This document shows, in pieces, positions 1-5,355 of a stretch of 5,635 nucleotides of DNA (its first letter is position 1; the number at the start of each line of letters is the position of its first letter). Source of the stretch: an uncultured Alphaproteobacteria bacterium (GTDB lineage Bacteria > Pseudomonadota > Alphaproteobacteria > Reyranellales > Reyranellaceae); the NCBI GenBank assembly GCA_903929895.1, contig CAIYWM010000545.1, forward strand, positions 1-5,635. Direction: 5' to 3'. The notes under the pieces are model-generated. The model saw only the letters and a program-made list of their open reading frames with translations, made no database searches and had not been told where the DNA came from. The position numbers and the translations under genes were made by a program.

Positions 1-569
1 AAGCAGATCTGGTCGATCCCTTCGGAGAGGTAGAAATCGAGCAACTCTTCCGGTTGGTCGAGGCTGGTATGCGACAGCACCGAGATCACGTGGAAATCGA
101 CGTCGTTTTCGCGCAAGCACCGGATCCCGGCGATGGTCTTGTCGAAGGTGCCCTTGCCGCTGCGGCTCTTGCGGTGGAGATCGTGCAATTCGCGCGGCCC
201 GTCGAGGCTTACCCCGACGCCGACACCCCAGTCCTTGAAGAGGGCGCACCAGTCGGAGTCGATCAGCGTGCCGTTGGTCTGGAAGGAGTGCTTTACGTGG
301 ACCGATGCCGGCCGCATCCGCTCGATCGTCGCGAAGGCCTCGCGATAGAAGGACACCGGCACCACCAGCGGTTCACCGGCATGCCAGATCACGGTGATCT
401 CGGGGCAAGACCAGCCCGAAGCGAATATCTGCTCGAACAGCCGTGTCACCGTCGACTGGGCGATCACGTGCTTGTTCGAGCGGTCGGGCAGATAGCAGTA
501 TGTGCAGGCGATATTGCAGAAGGCCGTGGGCTGCACGACCACCATCCCGATTTCAGGGGTGGCGGTCAT
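1..569 (-). CDS. grrM: Radical SAM/SPASM peptide maturase GrrM (partial, 3' end off the window)
   Basis: Predicted radical SAM enzyme that crosslinks the GrrA precursor encoded just upstream. The 189 visible residues start MTATPEIGMVVVQPTAFC. They hold the [4Fe-4S]/SAM motif CNIACTYC (C18, C22, C25, CX3CX2C) followed by YLPDR. Next come a SAM-contacting WHAGEP segment (62-67), QTNGTLID (97-104), VSLDGPRELHD (120-130) and GKGTFDKTIAGI (138-149). This order is typical of SPASM-type maturases, and the QPT..CN..C.YCYLP start fits the GrrM/OscB family that forms three-residue cyclophanes. Such enzymes are usually around 370-400 aa, so about half, including the C-terminal auxiliary-cluster region, lies beyond base 1. 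The start ATG sits 2 nt after the grrA stop. An in-frame GTG at 575 overlapping that stop is an alternative. No good Shine-Dalgarno is visible, so translation is probably coupled to grrA. Role inferred from motifs and context. Confidence 0.93.
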   Translation of the reverse strand, partial: MTATPEIGMVVVQPTAFCNIACTYCYLPDRSNKHVIAQSTVTRLFEQIFASGWSCPEITVIWHAGEPLVVPVSFYREAFATIERMRPASVHVKHSFQTNGTLIDSDWCALFKDWGVGVGVSLDGPRELHDLHRKSRSGKGTFDKTIAGIRCLRENDVDFHVISVLSHTSLDQPEELLDFYLSEGIDQIC

Positions 570-571
570 GG

Positions 572-904
572 TCACCAGTTGTGCCAGCCGTTATGCCAAC
601 CGCCATTCCCCCAGCCGCCGTTGCGCCAACCCCCGTTGCGCCAGCCGCCGTTGCCCCACCAGGCAAGCTTCTGCTCGGGATCGAGGACAACGAAGGATCC
701 GCCATCCTGGCGATGCTGTTCGAGGGCGCCTGATACATCGGCACGAAGTGACTGGAGGCGCTCCGCGACCGAAGCCTTCTCGCCCTCCGGTTCTGCAACG
801 GTCGTGGCGGCTGCGTCGGCTGCTGCGAGGCCGACCGACAGCCCCAGCGCCCCGGCCGGAAGGAGGCGGGCCAGCGTGGGCAACGAACGACGGCTTTTCG
901 ACAT
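572..904 (-). CDS. grrA: GrrA/OscA-type cyclophane RiPP precursor, Gly/Trp/Asn-rich
   Basis: Precursor peptide of 110 aa, the presumed GrrM substrate. Residues 1-33 look like a signal peptide: basic KSRRSLPTLARLL, then a hydrophobic Ala/Gly/Leu stretch to ADAAA. Residues 34-78 are a charged linker with a probable helix (SVAERLQSLRADVSGALEQH). Residues 82-110 are the core: W83-G-N85, W88-R-N90, W93-R-N95, W98-G-N100, W103-H-N105 and W107-H-N109, separated by GG (a single G before the last), ending in W110. Each W-X-N is the aromatic-X-Asn pattern known to become a three-residue cyclophane in OscA/GrrA peptides; the modification here is inferred. There is no Cys. The start is supported by GGGGGAG (910-916), 5 nt upstream of ATG. 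The product is probably exported and maturation may involve proteolysis, but no protease or transporter is visible in the window. Confidence 0.93.
   Translation of the reverse strand: MSKSRRSLPTLARLLPAGALGLSVGLAAADAAATTVAEPEGEKASVAERLQSLRADVSGALEQHRQDGGSFVVLDPEQKLAWWGNGGWRNGGWRNGGWGNGGWHNGWHNW
590..658 (-). repeat. 15-bp tandem repeat encoding the W-X-N-G-G units of grrA
   Basis: Imperfect 15-bp units, about 4.6 copies, covering residues 83-105. Each unit encodes Trp-X-Asn-Gly-Gly with X = Gly, Arg, Arg, Gly, His. A sixth Trp-His-Asn follows after only one Gly. The repeat lies wholly inside the precursor core and keeps the reading frame. Copy number can change by slippage in 5-residue steps without a frameshift. 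Confidence 0.85.
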
Positions 905-909
905 GTGAT

Positions 910-916
910 CTCCCCC
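910..916 (-). promoter_or_regulatory. Ribosome binding site of grrA
   Basis: GGGGGAG on the minus strand, 5 nt (ATCAC) before the ATG at 904. This strong Shine-Dalgarno fixes the precursor start and contrasts with the poor site in front of grrM. It is consistent with much higher translation of the precursor than of the enzyme. Confidence 0.75.
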
Positions 917-925
917 AGGAACACT

Positions 926-955
926 ACGTTAGGCAGACCTGCGATCCGTTCGCAA
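926..955 (-). promoter_or_regulatory. Candidate grrA promoter (weak)
   Basis: On the minus strand TTGCGA (955-950) and TAACGT (931-926) are separated by 18 nt. They would place a transcription start a few bases before the grrA Shine-Dalgarno. Only a partial match to sigma70-type boxes, judged by eye. The long gap upstream makes a dedicated promoter for grrA-grrM likely, but its exact position is uncertain. Confidence 0.2.
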
Positions 956-1108
956 ATCAAAAAACGATGGCAAGAGAGCTTCAGAAGATCTGCACCTTGA
1001 AGTTCGGGTGCGATACCCCATATCGGTTCAGTCCCAGCGATAGATTGATCGCGGGCGCCCGCCGGGGTGAGCCACGGATGTAATGGTGACCGGACGGCGG
1101 ACTACTCC

Positions 1109-1145
1109 AGCCCCACGCCTGAAATGGCGGTGGGGCTTTCTATTT
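1109..1145 (+). terminator. Rho-independent terminator-like hairpin, plus-strand orientation
   Basis: Arms AGCCCCAC (1109-1116) and GTGGGGCT (1130-1137) pair perfectly. They are extended inward by GCC (1117-1119) with GGC (1126-1128) around one bulged G (1129) and a TGAAAT loop. A T-rich tail TTCTATTT (1138-1145) follows on the plus strand only. On the minus strand the hairpin lies just after the GNAT-like gene but is followed by GGAGTAG, so it is a poor terminator in that direction. It may still fold in that mRNA's 3' end. Confidence 0.6.
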
Positions 1146-1163
1146 GGCGGATTTGACTCGCCC

Positions 1164-1670
1164 TCAGTGAATCGTCATCCCGCCTGGATGGTTCGACGGG
1201 TGGCGGAGCCATTCGGATTCCAGCCATACGTGATGCAGGCTGTCGGGTGATCCGGCCTGCCGGTGGGCCCTGCCGATGGTGAAGCCGAGGCCACGCAGGA
1301 GATCGATCGTGCGATCGCTGCGGGCATCTATGAGCTGCTCTATTCGTGGAAACTGGTCGAGCATCTCGGCAAACACCAGCCGACACAGCATGGCGAATTC
1401 GCTCGAATCCTCGTCGAAGGTGGCGGATGCAAGCATCCAGAGATAGCCGACGTCGGGATTGTCGAGACGAGGTGTCACGCCCCAGAGCGCGCTCGTCGAG
1501 CCATCGCTCAACCGGCGGGCCGCCCAGATCTGCGTGCTAAAGGCACAGGCCTCCAGCAGGCGATCACACGGTTCCTTCTCCGGCCAGTCGAGATAGCCGG
1601 GTGCATCCTCCAGCATTGTCGCAAGGCTAGCGACGTCCTGCGAGGTCGCGGGCAGGACCTGATGGCGCAT
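1164..1670 (-). CDS. GNAT-like protein resembling the phage gp13 (DUF2833) family
   Basis: 168 aa, start MRHQVLPATSQDVASLA. Small single-domain cytosolic protein with an N-acetyltransferase-like layout. An N-terminal beta-alpha segment (3-25) is followed by a central strand pair with WGVTP (63-67) and VGYLWMLAS (74-82). Then come a long helix (91-107), a strand EQLIDARSD (111-119) and the C-terminal LLRGLGFTIGRAHR (124-137). The GxxGF-like 'neighbour then glycine-phenylalanine' ending is typical of GNAT folds. The spacing of the 'WGV ... W.L ... LGF' elements recalls the internal virion protein gp13 family of T7-like phages and its chromosomal relatives. No clear acetyl-CoA P-loop (Q/RxxGxG/A) is visible, so enzymatic activity is doubtful. 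Start chosen by AAGGAG (1677-1682), 6 nt upstream. No other phage genes are in the window, so this is probably a chromosomal homologue. The family assignment is from memory of the pattern. Confidence 0.72.
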   Translation of the reverse strand: MRHQVLPATSQDVASLATMLEDAPGYLDWPEKEPCDRLLEACAFSTQIWAARRLSDGSTSALWGVTPRLDNPDVGYLWMLASATFDEDSSEFAMLCRLVFAEMLDQFPRIEQLIDARSDRTIDLLRGLGFTIGRAHRQAGSPDSLHHVWLESEWLRHPSNHPGGMTIH

Positions 1671-1676
1671 GTCGTT

Positions 1677-1682
1677 CTCCTT
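1677..1682 (-). promoter_or_regulatory. Ribosome binding site of the GNAT-like gene
   Basis: AAGGAG on the minus strand, 6 nt before the ATG at 1670. It selects this start over the longer open frame that runs back to 1997 through the divergent cupin gene. Confidence 0.75.
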
Positions 1683-1750
1683 CGGGTCCTCTACAACCCG
1701 CGCGAGGGCGGATGGTTGCCACGGGCGGCTGCACGGTATGCAATCCGGCC

Positions 1751-2272
1751 ATGAAGACACCCGATCCACTGGCGGTCCGGTTCGAAGGCGACGATGAGAC
1801 GCCGAACAATCCGGCCTTGCCGTTGTTGCTGTACCGCGACGTCCTGCCGGCAGGAGCGCGCGGCGACGCAGCGGTCTGGTTCGAGGGCCTCTTCTCCAGG
1901 CATGGCTGGGCCGACGGCTGGCGAAACGGCATCCATCCGTTCCTGCACTTTCACACCACGACGCACGAGGTGCTGGGAATCGCCGCGGGACGTGCAACCG
2001 TGCAACTCGGCGGTGCTGCCGGCCGCGCCTTCGAGGTGGTCGCCGGCGACGTCGTGGTGCTGCCGGCGGGGACGGGGCATCAGCGTCTCGACGCCAGCGC
2101 CGGTCTGCTGGTCATCGGCGCCTATCCGCGCAACGGCTGCTTCGACCAGAAGCGGCCGGGCGAGATGGCGAGGGAGGCGGCCCGGCATGCTGTGGCTGCC
2201 GTTCCCTTGCCGGAAATGGACCCTGTTGCGGGTGCTGACGGCCCGCTGATGAGATTGTGGGGACGACCCTGA
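1751..2272 (+). CDS. YjlB-like cupin-domain protein
   Basis: 173 aa, single-domain cupin, probably cytosolic and metal-binding. Cupin motif 1 is complete: G60-x5-H66-x-H68-x4-E73-x6-G80 (HFHTTTHEVLG). Motif 2 is G99-x5-P105-x-G107-x2-H110-x3-D114, with Asp in place of the usual final Asn. H66, H68, E73 and H110 are the expected metal ligands. The flanking PNNPALPLLLYRD, GWADGWRNGIHPF and VIGAYPRNG segments, together with the C-terminal VPLPEMDPV, match my recollection of the Bacillus YjlB family. The reaction of that family is not established. Start chosen at 1751 because relatives begin about 10-20 residues before PNNP. An in-frame ATG at 1712 is possible, with GAGGG shortly upstream. A weak TTGCCA/TATGCA pair (1716-1742) could even make this transcript nearly leaderless. 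Divergent from the GNAT-like gene across 80 bp, which may share promoter elements. Confidence 0.88.
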   Translation: MKTPDPLAVRFEGDDETPNNPALPLLLYRDVLPAGARGDAAVWFEGLFSRHGWADGWRNGIHPFLHFHTTTHEVLGIAAGRATVQLGGAAGRAFEVVAGDVVVLPAGTGHQRLDASAGLLVIGAYPRNGCFDQKRPGEMAREAARHAVAAVPLPEMDPVAGADGPLMRLWGRP

Positions 2273-2280
2273 CTCTTTTC

Positions 2281-2315
2281 AGGTCGCAGGTCGCGACCTG
2301 CCGGTCGGCTTTTCT
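2281..2315 (+). terminator. Palindrome with T-tract downstream of the cupin gene: terminator or operator
   Basis: The heptamer AGGTCGC occurs twice in tandem (2281-2287, 2288-2294) and once inverted (2293-2299), giving the perfect palindrome GCAGGTCGCGACCTGC (2286-2301). A competing stem CGACC/GGTCG (2294-2298 with 2303-2307, loop TGCC) is followed by GCTTTTCT. The second fold resembles a short intrinsic terminator for the cupin gene, 8 nt past its stop. The palindrome lies about 58 bp before the next gene's ATG, so a regulator binding site for the hydrolase gene is an equal possibility. Confidence 0.4.
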
Positions 2316-2346
2316 CGTGTAACGGTGCCGCGCAGGCTGGCGTGAT

Positions 2347-2350
2347 AGGA
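2347..2350 (+). promoter_or_regulatory. Ribosome binding site deciding the hydrolase start
   Basis: AGGA lies 8 nt before the ATG at 2359, with a further GAGG (2352-2355) between them. The earlier in-frame ATG at 2350 has only TAGG directly abutting it, too close to serve. The downstream ATG is therefore preferred. Confidence 0.5.
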
Positions 2351-2358
2351 TGAGGACC

Positions 2359-3510
2359 ATGACAGTCTCCCCTCCAGACCGTCGGCTTTTCCTTTCCTCG
2401 CTTGGAGCGATGCTCATGGCGCCGTCGATTTCCTCCGCTCAACCGGCGTCCTGGCAAAGTCAGTCTCCTGAGGCGGCGGGCTTCGCGCCCGACCTCTCTG
2501 CCAGGCTGGATCGCTTGATCGCCGACAAGCGAATCTGGAACGTCCATGGTGTCCTGGTAGCGCGTCACGGCAAGCTGCTGCTCGAACGCTACTTCGCGGG
2601 CACCGATCATGCGCGCGGCCGATCGCTGGGCACCGTCGCCTTCGGGCCTGATACGCTGCACGACCTGCGCTCGGTCTCGAAGAGCATCGTCGGCCTGCTC
2701 TATGGGCTCGCGCTCTCGCGGGGCAATGTGCCGCCGCCCGAGGCGCCGCTTCTGTCGTCCTTCCCGGCCTATGCCGATCTCGCGGGCGATCCGGGGCGTG
2801 CGCAGTGGACAGTCCACCACGTGCTCACCATGACCATGGGCACGGACTGGGACGAGCTCGGCGTGCCCTATACCGATCCAACTAACAGCGAGATCGAGAT
2901 GGATCGCGCGCCCGACCGCTATCGCTACGTGCTCGGCCGGCCCGTGGTGTTCGACCCCGGCACGCGCTGGGTCTATAGCGGCGGTGCCACGGCGCTGCTC
3001 GGGCGGATGATCGTCGCGGGGACCGGCAGGAGCCTGCACGACTTCGCGCGCGAGGCCCTCTTCGAGCCGCTGGGTTTCGGTCCCAGCGAGTGGTTGGCGG
3101 ACGAGAAGGGCGATGCCTTCGCGGCATCCGGCCTGCGCCTGCGGCCGCGTGACCTGGCGAGGGTCGGCCAGCTGGTCCTGCAGGGCGGCGAGATCGATGG
3201 AAGACGCATCATCCCGAAGGAGTGGATCGTGCGCGCCACGACACAGTATGTGAGCTGCGACGAGGTCCGCCGCTATGGTTACCAGTGGTACATGGGCGAC
3301 ATGGCCTTCTCGGTTCCGTCCGGCCCGCGCTGGAACCGCAATCGCCTCGAACGCTTCCAGGGTGCCTACGGCAATGGCGGCCAGCGCCTCTGGGTATTCC
3401 CCGGCATGGACCTCGTGGTGGCGGTGACGGCCGGCAACTACGACACGCCCGACCAGTGGGTGCCGTCTCTGCGCGTACTGCGAGAGGCGGTGCTGGCGAG
3501 TGTGGCCTAG
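2359..3510 (+). CDS. Exported class C beta-lactamase-like serine hydrolase
   Basis: 383 aa from this start (386 from an ATG at 2350; numbering below uses 2350). Penicillin-binding-protein/beta-lactamase fold enzyme (Pfam Beta-lactamase type). The nucleophile motif is S108-V-S-K111 in LRSVSKSIVGLLYG. The second motif is Y209-S-G in WVYSGG, replacing the YxN of true class C enzymes as in many esterase-like members. The third motif appears to be GNGGQ (341-345) in place of KTG/HxG. The N-terminus DRRLFLSSLGAMLMAPSISSAQP has a twin-arginine-like RR-x-FL and an AxA-like cleavage near residue 30, so periplasmic export, possibly by Tat, is likely. Relatives cleave esters, amides or peptides; a true beta-lactamase role is not supported by the motifs. 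The substrate is unknown. It follows the cupin by about 86 bp and has its own ribosome binding site. Its stop overlaps the convergent FkbM gene. Confidence 0.9.
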   Translation: MTVSPPDRRLFLSSLGAMLMAPSISSAQPASWQSQSPEAAGFAPDLSARLDRLIADKRIWNVHGVLVARHGKLLLERYFAGTDHARGRSLGTVAFGPDTLHDLRSVSKSIVGLLYGLALSRGNVPPPEAPLLSSFPAYADLAGDPGRAQWTVHHVLTMTMGTDWDELGVPYTDPTNSEIEMDRAPDRYRYVLGRPVVFDPGTRWVYSGGATALLGRMIVAGTGRSLHDFAREALFEPLGFGPSEWLADEKGDAFAASGLRLRPRDLARVGQLVLQGGEIDGRRIIPKEWIVRATTQYVSCDEVRRYGYQWYMGDMAFSVPSGPRWNRNRLERFQGAYGNGGQRLWVFPGMDLVVAVTAGNYDTPDQWVPSLRVLREAVLASVA

Positions 3511-4385
3511 CGCGGCCGCCGCGTGAACAGCAGGTCCTGCTGGCGTGCAGGCATGGTGTCGATGCGGTGCAATGCCGACGGCCGGCGCCAGCGCAGGTAC
3601 CATTCGAGTTCGTAGTCGTTGTCGATCGCCCAGGCCGTGAAGCCTGCGGCGCGCATCCGGTCGAAGACATCGCGCCACGCTTCGGGATCGTCATCGGGAG
3701 TGGCCTCGACAACGATGTCCATGGTTGCCGGGTAGGTCGAGAGATGCTCCAGCAGATGGCGCAGGATCGGCGGCTCGGCACCCTCGACATCCATCTTGAT
3801 CAGTCGCAGCCGCGAGCGTTCCTGCGGCGTCAGGATCTGCTCCAGCGGCAAGGCTTCGACCGATGCCATGAGCGTGCCGCCGCGCGAGGCCAGCGTGGTG
3901 GCTGCGCCGATGTTGCCCGCGTTGACTTCATAGAGTTCGAGAGTGCCTGGTCGGTCGGAGACCGCCGCATTCACGGCACGAACGTTGGCAGAGGCCTCGT
4001 TGGCCGCGAGGTTGCGCTGCAGGAGCGCAAATGTGCGCGGCGACGCCTCGATCGCGACGACCCGGCCCGCAGAGCCGACGCGAGACGAGGCGAGGAGCGT
4101 GTCGTAGCCGATGTTGGCGCCGATATCGACGAACACGTCGCCCGGCGCCAGGTTCTGCTCGATCACCCGCGAAACGTCCGGTTCCCACACGCCGAAGTAC
4201 AGGATCATCCGCTGGATCAGGTCGAGTGGATTGCAGTAGATGCGCGCACCGAAGTAGGTCGTGGCGAGATGCTCCGGGCTCAGTGTGCGCAGCACCTTGT
4301 TGTAGGCGCGGAACGCGAAGCGGGCGGCCGGGAGCGGGAGGCGCCTGATAATTGCGACGATGGTCTTGTGCAGCGGCTGGATCAT
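3507..4385 (-). CDS. FkbM-family SAM-dependent methyltransferase
   Basis: 292 aa, start MIQPLHKTIVAIIRRL. Predicted O-methyltransferase, cytosolic. SAM-binding motif I is VFVDIGANIGYDTLLAS (84-100), followed by the acidic motif VVAIEASPRTF (109-119) that contacts the SAM ribose. The NVRAVNAAVSD stretch (134-144) and the FkbM hallmark IKMDVEGAE (196-204) come next, then a C-terminal strand-rich part to LLFTRRPR. The N-terminal 60 residues (YFGARIYCNPLDLIQRMILYFGVWEPD) are typical of family members acting on sugars or secreted glycans and lipids, but the substrate cannot be read from sequence. The start is uncertain: no Shine-Dalgarno precedes 4385. The open frame extends to an ATG at 4505, but that would overlap the divergent dioxygenase start and adds low-complexity residues. 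Convergent with the serine hydrolase, sharing CTAG. Confidence 0.9.
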   Translation of the reverse strand: MIQPLHKTIVAIIRRLPLPAARFAFRAYNKVLRTLSPEHLATTYFGARIYCNPLDLIQRMILYFGVWEPDVSRVIEQNLAPGDVFVDIGANIGYDTLLASSRVGSAGRVVAIEASPRTFALLQRNLAANEASANVRAVNAAVSDRPGTLELYEVNAGNIGAATTLASRGGTLMASVEALPLEQILTPQERSRLRLIKMDVEGAEPPILRHLLEHLSTYPATMDIVVEATPDDDPEAWRDVFDRMRAAGFTAWAIDNDYELEWYLRWRRPSALHRIDTMPARQQDLLFTRRPR

Positions 4386-4503
4386 GCGAAGGCTGTATAG
4401 CGCGTTTGTGAGGCGCGTTCCGCACACCGCGGGCGGATTTCTTGACGGCGCATGGGCCGGGGTGCAGCGTCCGATAAATCCACTGCTGGTAAGGATTTGT
4501 TCC
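4386..4503. other. Divergent intergenic region (FkbM gene / dioxygenase)
   Basis: 118 bp that must hold promoters for both directions. It contains TTGACG (4442-4447) and GATAAA (4473-4478) on the plus strand, but they are 25 nt apart, too far for one sigma70 promoter. No clear operator palindrome was seen. Confidence 0.4.
4490..4495 (+). promoter_or_regulatory. Ribosome binding site of the dioxygenase
   Basis: TAAGGA, 8 nt before the ATG at 4504. It supports this start over the longer open frame from 4360, whose first 48 residues would lie across the divergent promoter region and the FkbM start. Confidence 0.7.
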
Positions 4504-5355
4504 ATGCCCCTTACGACCCGGCCTCTCTCCCATGCTCTCGGTGCCGAGATTCAGGGAGTGGATCTCGCCCAACCGCTCAGCAATTCCGAGTTCGACCAGA
4601 TCCACAGGACCTTTCTCGAGAAGGGCATCCTGTTGTTCCGCAACCAGAAGGTCACGCGCGAACAGCACATAGCCTTCAGCCGCCGCTTCGGCGAACTCGA
4701 CAATCATGATTCGCTGCCGCGCGACCGGCATCCCGACTATCCCGAGCTTCTGCTGGTGACCAACATCCCCGAGAAGGACGGCAAGCAGTCGGCATCCAAG
4801 TATACCGGCCAGCAGTGGCACTCCGACATGTCCTTCACGCCGGTGCCGTCGCTCGGCTCGCTGCTGCGCGGCATCACGATCCCGCCGGTCGGCGGCGACA
4901 CGATGTTCACCAACATGTACCTCGCCTATGACACGCTGTCGGACGGCATGAAGAAGATCGCCGAAGGGCTGCATGGCATCCATACCGGCACCCGCAAAGT
5001 CGAGGATCCGAACTCGGATCGCGAGAAGGAGCAGCGCAAGATCAACCCGCCGATCGCCCAGCCGGTCGTGCGCGTGCATCCCGAGACCGGCCGCAAGGCG
5101 CTCTACATCGGCGAGAAGGTCTCGTGCTTCGTCGACATGACGCCCGAGGAGAGCCGGCCGCTGATCGACTATCTCGTGCGCCATGCCACGCGACCGCAAT
5201 TCGTCTACCGCCACCAGTGGCAGCAGGACGACATCATCCTGTGGGACAATCGCTGCACGATGCACATCGCCCTCGGCGACTACCAGGAAGGCGAGATCCG
5301 CCACTTGGAGCGCACCACCGTCAAAGGCACTCCGTCGGGATACTACCTGCAATGA
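4504..5355 (+). CDS. TauD/TfdA-family Fe(II)/2-oxoglutarate-dependent dioxygenase
   Basis: 283 aa, the usual length for the family. Predicted to hydroxylate a small organic substrate while decarboxylating 2-oxoglutarate to succinate, in the cytosol. The iron triad is H106-S-D108 (QQWHSDMSF) and H254 (WDNRCTMH). R266 and R270 in IRHLERTTV reproduce the R-x3-R spacing of TauD, where one Arg binds 2-oxoglutarate and the other lies at the substrate. The N-terminus MPLTTRPLSHALGAEIQGVD is the classic family opening. The substrate (taurine, aryloxyalkanoate, other acid or ester) cannot be assigned. The stop overlaps the next start in ATGA, so the adjacent binding protein is co-transcribed and probably translationally coupled. 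Confidence 0.94.
   Translation: MPLTTRPLSHALGAEIQGVDLAQPLSNSEFDQIHRTFLEKGILLFRNQKVTREQHIAFSRRFGELDNHDSLPRDRHPDYPELLLVTNIPEKDGKQSASKYTGQQWHSDMSFTPVPSLGSLLRGITIPPVGGDTMFTNMYLAYDTLSDGMKKIAEGLHGIHTGTRKVEDPNSDREKEQRKINPPIAQPVVRVHPETGRKALYIGEKVSCFVDMTPEESRPLIDYLVRHATRPQFVYRHQWQQDDIILWDNRCTMHIALGDYQEGEIRHLERTTVKGTPSGYYLQ

Larger units (their letters stand above)
905..1163. other. 259-bp intergenic region between grrA and the GNAT-like gene
   Basis: No convincing protein gene. It holds the grrA ribosome binding site and a weak promoter candidate at its left end, and a plus-strand terminator-like hairpin at 1109-1145. Between them lie several short inverted repeats: GCACC/GGTGC (992-996 with 1007-1011), CGATA/TATCG (1011-1015 with 1021-1025), GCGAT/ATCGC (1037-1041 with 1048-1052) and the palindrome GCGGGCGCCCGC (1051-1062). 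A 38-codon plus-strand ORF (967-1083, ATG to TAA) ends shortly before the terminator but lacks a Shine-Dalgarno. The stretch may be a small RNA or a leader. No known RNA family was recognised. Confidence 0.5.

Noticed and set aside
590..658. CRISPR-like or intergenic satellite repeat
   Set aside because: The 15-bp units are contiguous without spacers and lie in the reading frame of grrA.
54..908. Plus-strand open frame across the grr genes (284 codons)
   Set aside because: Opposite strand to grrM and grrA. Its Pro/Gln repeat (QPPLRQPPLRQ) is only the reverse reading of the W-X-N repeat.
967..1083. 38-codon plus-strand ORF as a real gene
   Set aside because: No Shine-Dalgarno and no recognised family. 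Kept only as an alternative reading of the terminator-linked region.
2122..3678. Long minus-strand open frame (518 codons)
   Set aside because: Antisense to the serine hydrolase, which has clear motifs and a ribosome binding site. The translated product is Arg/Ala/His-rich with no domain, typical of a shadow frame in GC-rich DNA.
4442..4478. TTGACG ... GATAAA as a promoter for the dioxygenase
   Set aside because: The boxes are 25 nt apart, outside the 16-19 nt range.
4386..4505. Longer FkbM start at 4505 (332 aa)
   Set aside because: It would overlap the dioxygenase start codon and remove the divergent promoter region. The extra 40 residues match nothing in the family.
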